Made by a program: the position numbers and the translations under genes | NCBI GenBank assembly: GCA_027082775.1 | Contig: JALWUI010000165.1 | Location: forward strand, 1-43,276 | Length of the DNA stretch: 43,276 nt | From: Candidatus Kapaibacterium sp. | Lineage (GTDB): Bacteria > Bacteroidota > Ignavibacteria > Kapaibacteriales > WFXC01 | Reading direction: 5' to 3' | In this document: positions 1-9,561 of the stretch, one piece after another | Layout of the letters: each line of letters opens with the position of its first letter | Numbering within the stretch: position 1 is the stretch's first letter | Notes under the pieces: generated by a model | What the model was told of the DNA's origin: nothing | The model's input: only the letters and a program-made list of their open reading frames with translations | Database searches by the model: none

Positions 1-139
1 GCATAACCGTTGCTCCCGGCAGCGGTTTGCCCTTCTCATCGGTCACTTTGCCCGTTAAGGTTCCGTAGATCCCTGCCCAGAGGGCTGCGGGCATTAAGAA
101 ACCCAATCCCACCAGAATTACAAACAATCGTTTCATCAT
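1..139 (-). CDS. N-terminus of a secreted protein with a carboxypeptidase-regulatory-like domain (possibly a TonB-dependent receptor or similar), truncated by window edge
   Basis: Reverse complement reads MMKRLFVILVGLGFLMPAALWAGIYGTLTGKVTDEKGKPLPGATVM..: signal peptide followed by the GxVtDekGkPLPGAtV motif of CarboxypepD_reg domains. Too short for the supplied ORF track. Confidence 0.75.
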   Translation of the reverse strand, partial: MMKRLFVILVGLGFLMPAALWAGIYGTLTGKVTDEKGKPLPGATVM

Positions 140-320
140 TCAGTCCCCGTTATTTATGGACAAACTCCTCTTATGACTTTCAGTCCACGTTACCAAATGT
201 TTTTCAGGATCCCCAATCGCAGCACAGAGCTTTCCACCCTTTTTCTTTCCCTCAAAAAATCCTCTCACCACCCACGCGAAACGTTCCCTATCTTTCCCGC
301 TTTCAGCGCACCAGCATCAC

Positions 321-366
321 AACAAAAAGGGGAAGGTAAGGACAATGTGTCCTTGACTTTCCCCTT
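321..366 (-). terminator. Intrinsic terminator downstream of the BNR/T9SS gene
   Basis: Minus strand AAGGGGAA..AAGGACA-cat-TGTCCTT..TTCCCCTT followed by TTTTTGTTG. Confidence 0.7.
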
Positions 367-433
367 GCACTTCTGTTATATACTTCCGGTTGCCCTCACC
401 GAGCACCTCCGAAGCTGCTGACGCAATCCGCTT

Positions 434-2395
434 TTACCGCACAACCTTCAGAAGCAGCGTCACACTCCGCTGTCCTGCTGTAATCGTGCAATAGTACGAT
501 CCAGTGCCCATCTCATATTCCTGCGTCTTCAGCCACAGCAGGTGCGTCCCCGGCGTTTGCACACCTTTGTCAAAGGTAGCAATGGTTCGACCCAGCAGAT
601 CGGAAATCCGGATTTGCACCGGCACCGTCTCATTCAGGGTGTAGTAAATCCGCACTGCTTCCCGCGCCGGATTCGGTGTCGCATAAGCGCGCAATTTCAG
701 ATCCGTCGTTTCCCGGACATCGCTTACACCTTTGAGATTGCTCGTCGGAAATGCCAAAAACATCACCTTGGTCGGTTGATCGGTCGGATAGCCACCGGTA
801 ATCAGCGTACCGGGTGCATCATCTGCCTGATAGCCAATGTACAGATGATCCGTGACCGTGTTGCATAGAGTTCCATACAGGGCATCCACACCATCCGGGG
901 TCAATGGTGTTGGCTCACTCCACTGACCGGCACTGGCATCGAAGTAGGTCGCATACAAATGTCCATAGAGGTAGTTTGTTGTATCTCCCGACTGCTCATC
1001 GATGTGCTGCGCTATATCTCCATTTTTCACAGAAGTGTACACGCAATAGAGTGTTCCATCTTCTCCAAAGCCTAACTGCGGATAACGTGACATTGAGAGC
1101 CAGGGACCTCCGTAGAGAGTCCACTCACCCTCGCCGTCCCACTGTCCTCCCGCCGGCGGCGCCATTGGAACAATCGTTTGGGTTCCCTCTTTGTAATAGC
1201 CACAGCCAATTTGCAAAATGCCAGCGCCAATATAAAACAATGTGTCAGTACCCGGCACTGCGCTCAACTGCCCATTTTGCCAGACCGCTCGCCCCTTAAT
1301 GAAGGTAAAGACAATCTGGGCTACATAGTGCGCCATTCCATCAGCATCCAACAACATATCGATGTCAATACCGACTGCCGGCACTGTATCGGTCACATAA
1401 ACAACCGTGTCTGCATTCACTGTATCAACTACCGTAACTTGCTCGCTGTACTGCGGACCAAAAATCGCCTGCGGTTCTCCCCAGGTTTCCCCATTATCCG
1501 TAGAGCTGACCGTCCACAACGTCGAGCTTTCATCGACCCATGCAATGCGCACCAAATCGCCCTGCGCTTCCACTACATAGCAATCGGCGGAGATGAGGGC
1601 AGGCATGTTTGCATTGAAAATAACTTCATTATCCAGTGACCAGGTTTGCCCACCATCCGTAGAGCGGACATACCCCAATCGCATCACATTTGCACCGCCA
1701 GCATAGGTATAAATGGCGTGCAAATACCCTTTGCCGTCAATCGTAACTCGGGGCCAGAGCGAACCATTTCCTTCAGCATCCTCCGGACCAGCCTGGTAGG
1801 TTGTCCATACATCGACCCCAACTTCATCATTGCGAGTAAAAATTACCGGCGTGTGCGATACGGTTCCGATCGCGCCATTATCGAACTGCACAATTTCGGG
1901 CCACCCTTTCCGTGCTGCTTCCATCCGCGTCCATCCATTTTGCGTTTCCACCGGCACTGGTTCATCCCCGCTGATATCCAGCAGCGCATAGTAACTTCCA
2001 CGAGTATTTGTTTCCGGATCTACTGCCGCCATCCAGACCATCTGGGCTAAGCCTTCATCGGGATAGATCACTACCCGATCTGGCATTGCATAATTGGTCT
2101 GGTAATCATAGTACGTAAATCCAACCGAATCCCCCGGCGCCTGCAGAACAGCGCTCCGCACTCCCTGAATGGCTGTACCAGATTTCACTGTCCGATGAAT
2201 GGGCTCCGTTCCCGTCAATGCTCTGGCTCGCAGCGGTTGTGCCTTGATATTTTTTGGCAACACGATCGGCTGTTGCAACTGCAATGTCGCTAACGGCTTA
2301 ATCTGTGGACGCAAACTACGCAACTGCGCCGTTTGTTGCGCCATCACTGGCACGACCAGTAAAACTGCTGCTAATACAAGAACCACTCGCTTCAT
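434..2395 (-). CDS. Secreted BNR/Asp-box (sialidase-like) repeat protein with T9SS type A sorting domain
   Basis: Signal peptide MKRVVLVLAAVLLVVPVMAQ; Asp-boxes STDGGQTW and STDNGETW; C-terminal ATPNPAREAVRIYYTL...GTGSYYCTITAGQRSVTLLLKVVR. Start placed at the internal M rather than the ORF-track start 2431. Confidence 0.8.
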   Translation of the reverse strand: MKRVVLVLAAVLLVVPVMAQQTAQLRSLRPQIKPLATLQLQQPIVLPKNIKAQPLRARALTGTEPIHRTVKSGTAIQGVRSAVLQAPGDSVGFTYYDYQTNYAMPDRVVIYPDEGLAQMVWMAAVDPETNTRGSYYALLDISGDEPVPVETQNGWTRMEAARKGWPEIVQFDNGAIGTVSHTPVIFTRNDEVGVDVWTTYQAGPEDAEGNGSLWPRVTIDGKGYLHAIYTYAGGANVMRLGYVRSTDGGQTWSLDNEVIFNANMPALISADCYVVEAQGDLVRIAWVDESSTLWTVSSTDNGETWGEPQAIFGPQYSEQVTVVDTVNADTVVYVTDTVPAVGIDIDMLLDADGMAHYVAQIVFTFIKGRAVWQNGQLSAVPGTDTLFYIGAGILQIGCGYYKEGTQTIVPMAPPAGGQWDGEGEWTLYGGPWLSMSRYPQLGFGEDGTLYCVYTSVKNGDIAQHIDEQSGDTTNYLYGHLYATYFDASAGQWSEPTPLTPDGVDALYGTLCNTVTDHLYIGYQADDAPGTLITGGYPTDQPTKVMFLAFPTSNLKGVSDVRETTDLKLRAYATPNPAREAVRIYYTLNETVPVQIRISDLLGRTIATFDKGVQTPGTHLLWLKTQEYEMGTGSYYCTITAGQRSVTLLLKVVR

Positions 2396-2470
2396 CACGC
2401 GACTCCCATCTTTGTTAAACTTAAGCCTCAACAGTTTAAAGCTTCACCCCGGCTTCTTCTTTCGGGTTAG

Positions 2471-2501
2471 CAAAATTACGAAAAGTTTCGGAAAAGACAA
2501 A
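2471..2501 (-). promoter_or_regulatory. Bacteroidota-type promoter (-33 TTTG / -7 TAATTTTG, 19-nt spacer)
   Basis: Minus strand TTTG-TCTTTTCCGAAACTTTTCG-TAATTTTG, about 75 nt upstream of the 2395 start codon. Confidence 0.65.
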
Positions 2502-2544
2502 ACCTCAACCACTTTTGCCCCTCAAAAATGTCAGCATTTAACTC

Positions 2545-2564
2545 TTTTTCCTGAGCAGGAAAAA
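2545..2564 (-). terminator. Palindromic hairpin just downstream of mreD (possible weak terminator)
   Basis: TTTTTCCT-GAGC-AGGAAAAA; no clear U-tract follows it. Confidence 0.3.
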
Positions 2565-2577
2565 TGTCTTTCCATAG

Positions 2578-3126
2578 CTACCGATCGTATCGACGAGCAA
2601 CAATCATCCACGGAAATACTGCCATTCCAACAGTATATAGCACATTTCCACCAAGTTCGATTGCGAAGTCTCCCGCAGCCAGAAGATTTGATGGATAGAG
2701 GACAAACAGAGCAACAATCAGGTTCTGGATGAGCGCTGCCAGCAACACAATACCAAAGAACCGCGGTCGGGTCAAATTCAAATCGATGGCGCTTTCCGAA
2801 TAAAAATATCCTGCTGCAAACGTTGCCAGCATCCACGCTAAGGCATCAACGCCCAGAATCCGCAAAGCCGCAAAATCATAGAGCAATCCAGCGACAAATC
2901 CATAAAGCATTCCTGCCATCTGTCCTTCCCGGAGTGCTATCATCACACAGAGAATGAGCGGTAAATTCGGAATAGCTGCACCGATGGCAATCAACGGCAC
3001 CAGCGCCACCTGTACAAAGACCAGCAGTAACATCCCAATAGCATAGAAAAGATGACGCAATCGAGGATCGGTTGAGGCGGCAGGAAGTAATTCGATGCGG
3101 GACGATGTCGTGCGAAATATGGGCAT
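2578..3126 (-). CDS. mreD: Rod shape-determining protein MreD
   Basis: Small polytopic membrane protein directly after mreC. Start MPIFRTTSS chosen to avoid the 58-bp overlap with mreC implied by ORF-track start 3189. Confidence 0.8.
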   Translation of the reverse strand: MPIFRTTSSRIELLPAASTDPRLRHLFYAIGMLLLVFVQVALVPLIAIGAAIPNLPLILCVMIALREGQMAGMLYGFVAGLLYDFAALRILGVDALAWMLATFAAGYFYSESAIDLNLTRPRFFGIVLLAALIQNLIVALFVLYPSNLLAAGDFAIELGGNVLYTVGMAVFPWMIVARRYDR

Positions 3127-3131
3127 AGACG

Positions 3132-3965
3132 TTACGGGTGATCCTGATACTGCTGAAAAATCTCCTGCAACTCCGTTGTCATTCTCCACCGCACTACACC
3201 CACCCAGTGTAGCCGGTCGAAAGCCGCTAACGGAGCTAATTGAATCACATGATCCAGTCGATCTGGCGTATCCTGCACACGCTGTACCACTCCGATCGGC
3301 AAATAGGGAGGATATCGCGTGCTCACAGGAGAAGTCACAACCCGATCTCCAACGTCAACCGGATATGATTGACTGACATCTTCAAGGTGTAGCTCCTGAT
3401 GATCATTCCAGCCCACAACTCCCTGATACTGCGTGGATTCCAGCATCCCCGCGATTCGGGTTTTCCGATGAAGCAATGACCGAACGACGGCGAAATGATC
3501 CGTCACCTCGACAATATGTCCCACCACACCGTCGGGGGAGAGCACACACATATCTGGCAACACACTATCGCGGCGTCCGACGTTGAGAACAAACAACAAA
3601 TTCCCGGGTACGCCTATCCGCCCGACAACTTCTGCCGGTTTCACCGGATACGGGATCGCATCCTTCAACTGCAATAATTGCCGAAACTGCTGATTTTCAA
3701 TTACTGCCTGCCGCGCTCGCAGCGCCTGCTGCATCAATTGCAGGCTAATACGGCGCAAAGCAGCATTTTCATTCTCTAAGCCCACAGGATTTGGGAAACT
3801 TCCCACGACCTGCTGCACTGCGGCTACACCACCAATGACGACACCGCGAAGGTGGGAAAGGTGGACAGCATCACTTAAACTCATCAGGGCAAAAGCAATA
3901 ATGCTCAGCAGGATCAGGACAACATACTCCTTGAAACGCTCGATCCACTGGAGCAAGAACCACAT
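3132..3965 (-). CDS. mreC: Rod shape-determining protein MreC
   Basis: N-terminal TM plus MreC-type beta domain (AEVVGRIGVPGNLLFVLNVGRRDSVLPDMCVLSPDGVVGHI) between mreB and mreD. Confidence 0.9.
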   Translation of the reverse strand: MWFLLQWIERFKEYVVLILLSIIAFALMSLSDAVHLSHLRGVVIGGVAAVQQVVGSFPNPVGLENENAALRRISLQLMQQALRARQAVIENQQFRQLLQLKDAIPYPVKPAEVVGRIGVPGNLLFVLNVGRRDSVLPDMCVLSPDGVVGHIVEVTDHFAVVRSLLHRKTRIAGMLESTQYQGVVGWNDHQELHLEDVSQSYPVDVGDRVVTSPVSTRYPPYLPIGVVQRVQDTPDRLDHVIQLAPLAAFDRLHWVGVVRWRMTTELQEIFQQYQDHP

Positions 3966-3975
3966 TGATTCACTC

Positions 3976-5007
3976 TCAATATCGCTGGCTTTTCAGCAAG
4001 ACCTTGGAATAGCTATACAAATTCTCCAGCACTTTTCCTGTTCCCCGAACCACCGCCGTCAGGGGATCATCCGCCACGTGGACAGGAAGATCTGTTTCCA
4101 GCCGGATCCGTTCATCCAGTCCCTGCAGCAAAGCTCCACCTCCCGTCAGCATAATACCGCGATCGTAAATATCTGCCGCCAGCTCCGGCGGTGTCTTTTC
4201 CAGCAACGCCCGAATAGCTTCAATAATCATCCGAATTGAATCCCCAAGTGCTTCCCGCACATCCGTCGACGTTGCCCGTACCATCTTCGGCACTCCAGAA
4301 ACTAAATCCCGTCCTTTGACCTCAATTTCCACCTCCGGATCCAGCGGCATTGCCGATCCAACGCGGCACTTAATCGCCTCTGCCATCTGCTCCCCAATCA
4401 GCAAATTGAAGTTTTTCTTAAAATACTGAATGATGGCATTGGTCATCTCATCGCCTGCAATCCGCAGCGATTCCATTACAACAATGCCAGATAAAGCGAT
4501 CACCGCAATCTCCGTCGTTCCTCCTCCAATATCCACAATCAGGTTACCCGCAGACTCTGTCACATCCAGCCCTATGCCAATAGCAGCCGCCATCGGTTCG
4601 GCTATCAAATGCACCTCTTTCGCTCCAGCGTGCTCCGCACTATCTCGCACAGCTCGTTTTTCCACTTCGGTAATCCCGGAAGGAACGCAAATCACCACAC
4701 GGCGGGCAGGTTGCCACGTTGGCGAGACTTTGCGAATAAAGGCTCGAAGCATTCCTTCAGCAATCTCAAAGTCGGCGATCACGCCATCTCGCATAGGACG
4801 CATCGTCCGCAAGTCGCGATGCGTCTTTCCAATCATTGCCTTGGCTGCATTCCCAATAGCGACAATCCTTTTGGTGGTCCGATCATAAGCGACAACGGAG
4901 GGCTCGTTCAAAACAATCCCCTTCCCCTTGAGCCAGATCAGCGTGTTGGAAGTTCCTAAGTCGACGGCAATGTCATTCGACAAGGAAAAAAATCTCAAGA
5001 ATTTCAT
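3976..5007 (-). CDS. mreB: Rod shape-determining protein MreB (actin homologue)
   Basis: IAVDLGTSNTLIWLKGKGIVLNEPSVVA; VDIGGGTTEIAVI; LTGGGALLQGLDE. Confidence 0.97.
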   Translation of the reverse strand: MKFLRFFSLSNDIAVDLGTSNTLIWLKGKGIVLNEPSVVAYDRTTKRIVAIGNAAKAMIGKTHRDLRTMRPMRDGVIADFEIAEGMLRAFIRKVSPTWQPARRVVICVPSGITEVEKRAVRDSAEHAGAKEVHLIAEPMAAAIGIGLDVTESAGNLIVDIGGGTTEIAVIALSGIVVMESLRIAGDEMTNAIIQYFKKNFNLLIGEQMAEAIKCRVGSAMPLDPEVEIEVKGRDLVSGVPKMVRATSTDVREALGDSIRMIIEAIRALLEKTPPELAADIYDRGIMLTGGGALLQGLDERIRLETDLPVHVADDPLTAVVRGTGKVLENLYSYSKVLLKSQRY

Positions 5008-5211
5008 AAGACACCGAAAAGCGTTTTTATCATTGCTTCATTCTTTCTGTCTGCGCCCGTTTCATTTCGCCGGCAATACGCCCCCGATTTTCCAAAAGCT
5101 AACTAACGAACAATAACTTAAAACAGTGAATGAGCAACCTGATTTAGCCCGGTGTAGCGAAAAACACTATAGATATCTGAAATTCGATCCCGTTGCGTAA
5201 GCAGTTCAATA

Positions 5212-6507
5212 ATGATAGGACAGATGGAAGAGCTGTTGCAACAACTTTCGCCGCCATTAAGCGATCTGGTACGCATCATCATTACGGCTGCTATTGGTTT
5301 GCTCATTGGACTGGAACGGGAGCAGGCACTCTTTGCCCGGGAAGAAGAGCTCTTTGCGGGGGTCCGCACCTACCCGCTGATCACCCTGTTTGGATATTTA
5401 GCCGCAATGGTCGCTGCGAATACGCATCCCCTCATTTTTGCACTGGGCTTTGTTGGGTTCCTCCTCTTCGTTACCGTTTCCTACTATCTCCTTGCGCAGC
5501 GTGGTGAAATTGGTGCAACCACCGAAATCTCTATTTTCATTGCTTTTCTGCTGGGAGCGCTGGTATACTTCCACTACACGCTGATCGCCATTGCTGCAGC
5601 GGTCCTGATCACTCTGATTCTGTCGCTGAAACTTCAGTTTCAAACCCTGATCCAGAAATTATCCCGGGAAGATATTTACGCTACCCTGAAATTCATTGTC
5701 ATCACGGTTTTGATTCTCCCACTGCTCCCCAAGCAACCCATTGACCCTTACGATGCTTTGAGCTTACGTAATCTCTGGTATATGGTCATTCTGGTCTCTT
5801 CCCTGAGCTTTATCGGGTATATCCTGCTACGATTTGGCAAGGCACAGCGCGACATTTTACTTTTAGGCTTCATTGGAGGTATTGCTTCCAGCACTGCAAC
5901 CAGTTGGGAATTTGCACAGCGAAGTCGCGAGCTTCCAGAACTTACGGTACAATATGCTGCCGGAATCATTTTGGCTTGTTACGTGATGTTCATCCGTATT
6001 CTTCTGCTGGTCCTTGTCGTTTCCCCACCACTGGCACAACAGTTAGTCCCGCCAACGCTTGTCGTATGCCTTGCTGGAGGGGGCATTAGCTACTTTTTAT
6101 TAGCCTCCCGACTACGCACCCAGAAAATTATGCCGCAACCCTTAATGAAACTCAAAAATCCCTTTCACCTGGGCAGTGCTCTTACTTTCGGTGTTATTTA
6201 CGGTGCCGTCTCCCTCATCGTTACGATCCTGCAAAAGCAAGTAGGCCTGGAGGCGGTTTACCTGTTTTCGGGAATCTCCGGTTTTGCTGAAACGGATGCC
6301 GTTGCTATCTCCCTGGCGAAACTTTCCCCGCATTCCTTCCCGCTGCCTGAAGCCCGCAATGCTGTGTTCTTAGCCTTGCTGACCAACTCCATTACCAAAT
6401 ACGCGATTACCCTCCTTCGAGGTTCGCGGACGCTGTTCCGCTACACCTCAATGGGTTTCATTCCAATGCTTCTGATTGGCTTTCTGTACCTGCTGCTCGC
6501 CCCGTAA
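5212..6507 (+). CDS. MgtC/SapB-DUF4010 family integral membrane protein
   Basis: N-terminal AAIGLLIGLEREQ (MgtC/SapB signature) followed by a DUF4010-like multi-TM region including SGISGFAETDAVAISLA. Confidence 0.8.
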   Translation: MIGQMEELLQQLSPPLSDLVRIIITAAIGLLIGLEREQALFAREEELFAGVRTYPLITLFGYLAAMVAANTHPLIFALGFVGFLLFVTVSYYLLAQRGEIGATTEISIFIAFLLGALVYFHYTLIAIAAAVLITLILSLKLQFQTLIQKLSREDIYATLKFIVITVLILPLLPKQPIDPYDALSLRNLWYMVILVSSLSFIGYILLRFGKAQRDILLLGFIGGIASSTATSWEFAQRSRELPELTVQYAAGIILACYVMFIRILLLVLVVSPPLAQQLVPPTLVVCLAGGGISYFLLASRLRTQKIMPQPLMKLKNPFHLGSALTFGVIYGAVSLIVTILQKQVGLEAVYLFSGISGFAETDAVAISLAKLSPHSFPLPEARNAVFLALLTNSITKYAITLLRGSRTLFRYTSMGFIPMLLIGFLYLLLAP

Positions 6508-6520
6508 TACACCAGCGAAC

Positions 6521-6540
6521 GCTCGATAAGGTGATCGAGC
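6521..6540. terminator. Hairpin between convergent genes, possible weak bidirectional terminator
   Basis: GCTCGAT-AAGGTG-ATCGAGC between stops at 6507(+) and 6558(-); no U-tract. Confidence 0.35.
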
Positions 6541-6557
6541 AACATCAATGGATGCGA

Positions 6558-7058
6558 TCACGATGAAAAGGAAGCCTTTCGGAATTTCGCCTGCAATAGA
6601 CGCCACACCACAGGCGGAACAAATTCCTGCACATCGCCACCATACCGTGCTACCTCCCGCACAATGGTCGAATTCAGATAGGTGTACTTTTCATTTGGCA
6701 TCAAAAAAACCGTTGTGACCGACGGCGCTAACTTCCGGTTCATCAACGCCATCTGGAATTCATATTCGAAATCACTCACGGCGCGAAGTCCTCGAATGAT
6801 CGCACAGGCGTTTTGTCGCTGTACATAATCGACTAACAACCCGTCGAAGCTATCCACAGTAACATTGGGTAAATGCGCCGTGGCTTCCTGAACCATTTGC
6901 AGACGCTCCTGCTCGGCAAACAGTGGCGATTTCGCCGGATTTTTGGCAATCAAAACGATAATTTCGTCAAAAATCTGGGCAGCACGCTCGATCACATCCA
7001 GATGACCATTGGTAATTGGATCGAAAGTACCGGGATACACCGCTCGTTTAATTTTCAT
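6558..7058 (-). CDS. coaD: Phosphopantetheine adenylyltransferase
   Basis: AVYPGTFDPITNGHLDVIERA; IIRGLRAVSDFEYEFQMALMNRKLAP; YTYLNSTIVREVA. Confidence 0.97.
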   Translation of the reverse strand: MKIKRAVYPGTFDPITNGHLDVIERAAQIFDEIIVLIAKNPAKSPLFAEQERLQMVQEATAHLPNVTVDSFDGLLVDYVQRQNACAIIRGLRAVSDFEYEFQMALMNRKLAPSVTTVFLMPNEKYTYLNSTIVREVARYGGDVQEFVPPVVWRLLQAKFRKASFSS

Positions 7059-7632
7059 CGCTGAATACTTCCGATGCTTCTACAAGCCACAGATCAATCA
7101 GTGTGTCTCCAAACTTCCGACTCCGATAGACAGCGCAATAGGACGGCGGATCCAGCAAAGAGCGAGCACTGCGTTTCACAACGAAAATACTTCCCGGCTG
7201 CACATAGCCAGAGCGCAGCAGCAATGGAAAAACATCGCCATAGGACTGGTGATATGGAGGGTCGTAAAACACCACTTGAAATGCGGTAGGTGCAAATTGC
7301 TGTCGGGGAAGCTGCACAAACCGGCGGACGTTCATTCCAATGACCCGAGCGCGTTGCGCTGCCTGCAATTGTTTCAGGATCTCTTTCAAAACTCGAACGT
7401 TCCCGCGATCCTGTTCCACAAACAGTGCAAAGGCAGCTCCTCGACTCAACGCCTCTAATCCAAAGCTCCCGGAACCAGCGAACAGGTCCAGAACCGAAAC
7501 GCCTTCGAAATCCAGAAGATTGCCCAGCATATTAAACACACTTTCCCGTTGCTGATCCGTTGCCGGTCGTACTTTTCGCAGCTTACCCGTCGGAAGTCGC
7601 CGACTCCGCCATATACCACCCGTAATTCTCAT
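7048..7632 (-). CDS. rsmD: 16S rRNA (guanine966-N2)-methyltransferase RsmD
   Basis: RITGGIWRSRRL...RPATDQQRESVFNML; VLDLFAGSGSFGLEALSRGA; FYDPPY. Confidence 0.93.
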   Translation of the reverse strand: MRITGGIWRSRRLPTGKLRKVRPATDQQRESVFNMLGNLLDFEGVSVLDLFAGSGSFGLEALSRGAAFALFVEQDRGNVRVLKEILKQLQAAQRARVIGMNVRRFVQLPRQQFAPTAFQVVFYDPPYHQSYGDVFPLLLRSGYVQPGSIFVVKRSARSLLDPPSYCAVYRSRKFGDTLIDLWLVEASEVFSDEN

Positions 7633-8561
7633 ACCGTTGCAACTTCAGTTTCCTGTACCTGATCCGCCAGCGCAACGCCAATACACGGGACAAAGAGATG
7701 AGCAGTTCGGGCACAGTAAGCCCGCTCCCGATCTCCCAGGGTTGTCGTCAGTCGCCGAAAAGCATTGAGTCGAAATGCTCGAGCGCCCGGTGCCATATCG
7801 TGCACCAGTTGCTGCAACTGCGACAACAGACCTCGAGTAAGCTGTTCGCCAAAAACCGCAACAGCATCTACAAAGGGCAGATACATCGAGAGCATTTCTT
7901 CCAGTACTGTCTGAATGCTCTCTACCGTTCGGTCTACTTCTGCCTCCGCTTTCTGTAACTTGTAAATCACAGGTGTTCCCTGTCGGAGTGCGGTAATGTC
8001 CAGATACTCCTGCTGAATATGTATCACAACCGCATTTTTTTCCCTGAGTTCTGGATAGTTAAACAGCAAAGCGCTATGAGCTGCATTCTGGGCAATATCA
8101 TACCGGACCAGCTTACCAGATGCCATTTCCGCAATCTGCTCCAGCACTTTGATCACTTCTTTTTCCAGAATAATAACCGCTACCAACCGCCGTTGATCTG
8201 ATCGTGGTGCCAGCGGATAAATCCGTACTTCCAGATCCCGGGGATCATACTCAGCAAATTTCGTCTGTAATTCAGCTTCTACCAGCGTTTCCAGTGCTTC
8301 ATCGGAGGCTTCTTCCGGATAGGGGAAGTGATGAACGAAAGCGTATTCCATTGGCAATGCGATTGCCACCTGTGCAGCCGCTCCCGCAATTTCCTTCAAT
8401 ACCTCTTCCAGCCACTGCTTTCCCTGTAACTGTCCCTGATTGATGAAAACACTATCACTGGTAGCATTCACATACGCCAGCGAAGGATACGCATCCCCAT
8501 CTTCTAAGAGAGCAACATACGTTCGAGAATGCCCTAAAAAGAGCGACAGTATCGGCTCCAT
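7629..8561 (-). CDS. PilM-like / possible DUF3822-type ASKHA-fold protein, function unknown
   Basis: Overlaps rsmD by 4 bp. Two-lobed layout with PYPEEASDEALETLVEAELQTKF and C-terminal FVPCIGVALADQV resembles PilM-like proteins. Family call tentative. Confidence 0.5.
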   Translation of the reverse strand: MEPILSLFLGHSRTYVALLEDGDAYPSLAYVNATSDSVFINQGQLQGKQWLEEVLKEIAGAAAQVAIALPMEYAFVHHFPYPEEASDEALETLVEAELQTKFAEYDPRDLEVRIYPLAPRSDQRRLVAVIILEKEVIKVLEQIAEMASGKLVRYDIAQNAAHSALLFNYPELREKNAVVIHIQQEYLDITALRQGTPVIYKLQKAEAEVDRTVESIQTVLEEMLSMYLPFVDAVAVFGEQLTRGLLSQLQQLVHDMAPGARAFRLNAFRRLTTTLGDRERAYCARTAHLFVPCIGVALADQVQETEVATV

Positions 8562-8576
8562 CGAAACTTCTGCCTC

Positions 8577-9404
8577 TTATTTGTTCACAGTAATCCACGG
8601 TTTTAACTTTGCAAACTTCTTGGGTCCGATACCTTTGACCTGCTGAATTTCTTCAATGTTCCGAAACGGATGACGCTGCCGATACTCGATGATACGACGT
8701 GCCAGCACCGGGCCAATCCCGGGAAGGCGGATCAGCTCTTCTTCGGTCGCCGTATTCAGATCAACTTTCTGGGTGAGCATTTGCGAGGATCTCCGTTTAG
8801 CGGAGTGTTCTGGAATGCTCCCCCGACTTTTCCTTTGGCGCTCTCCTCCGACTCCACCAGCAGCATTGGGGCTCTCCCTGCTGCTTCCATCGAACGCTTT
8901 TACGTCCTCTGTTTCTCCAACTGTAATGTACGGACGCAATCGCTCAAAGGTCACCCGCCCGATGCCGCGGACGCGCATAATTTCTTCAATCCGGCGGAAT
9001 GGATGACGGGAGCGATACTCAATGATGCGACGTGCCAATGCTGGTCCTATTCGCGGAAGCTGCTGCAACTCTTCAAAAGAAGCAGTATTCAAATTGATCT
9101 TGGTTGCTGGCAACTGTTTTTTTCGCCTGGTAGGGAACAAGCTTGCCTCCCGGATCAGCGTATCTCCTGCCACCAGAGCAGCAACTCCTCGCCCCGCCGT
9201 ATCCACTCCTACGCTGTGGGTTAAAGTAACCGCTGCCACACTATCGAAATACGCCTGAAGCCACGGCTGTGGTTGCTCTCCCGATCGACTGCCTCGAAGA
9301 ACCAATCCCACCAGTGCTCCTCCCAATAGCACCAGCGCTGCGATAGCTTCGGTGCGCGTCACCTTCAACCATTGCTGTACCAGATTCAGCATAGAAAAGC
9401 GCAT
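8577..9404 (-). CDS. Membrane-anchored ComEA-like protein with two helix-hairpin-helix domains
   Basis: N-terminal TM (AIAALVLLGGALVGLVL) and two HhH units: INLNTASFEELQQLPRIGPALARRIIEYR and VDLNTATEEELIRLPGIGPVLARRIIEYR. Confidence 0.88.
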   Translation of the reverse strand: MRFSMLNLVQQWLKVTRTEAIAALVLLGGALVGLVLRGSRSGEQPQPWLQAYFDSVAAVTLTHSVGVDTAGRGVAALVAGDTLIREASLFPTRRKKQLPATKINLNTASFEELQQLPRIGPALARRIIEYRSRHPFRRIEEIMRVRGIGRVTFERLRPYITVGETEDVKAFDGSSRESPNAAGGVGGERQRKSRGSIPEHSAKRRSSQMLTQKVDLNTATEEELIRLPGIGPVLARRIIEYRQRHPFRNIEEIQQVKGIGPKKFAKLKPWITVNK

Positions 9405-9426
9405 TAACGCTCTCCAAAAAGTTTTC

Positions 9427-9457
9427 TAAAAATACAAAACTTCCGGTGAATATCAAG
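9427..9457 (-). promoter_or_regulatory. Bacteroidota-type promoter for the HhH/PilM-like/rsmD/coaD operon
   Basis: Minus strand CTTG-N19-TATTTTTA (7/8 of TAnnTTTG), about 23 nt upstream of the start at 9404. Confidence 0.5.
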
Positions 9458-9531
9458 GCAATATACAGCACCTATTGTTTATCCTCTGCAACGAGATGGA
9501 TTGGCTGCTACCACCTACCAAAGAATACTCA

Positions 9532-9561
9532 AAAGATCAAGAAAAAACCTCTTTGATCTTT
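9532..9561 (-). terminator. Possible terminator hairpin at the dnaJ 3' end
   Basis: AAAGATCAA..TTGATCTTT spanning the dnaJ stop; short T run on the minus strand. Confidence 0.35.
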
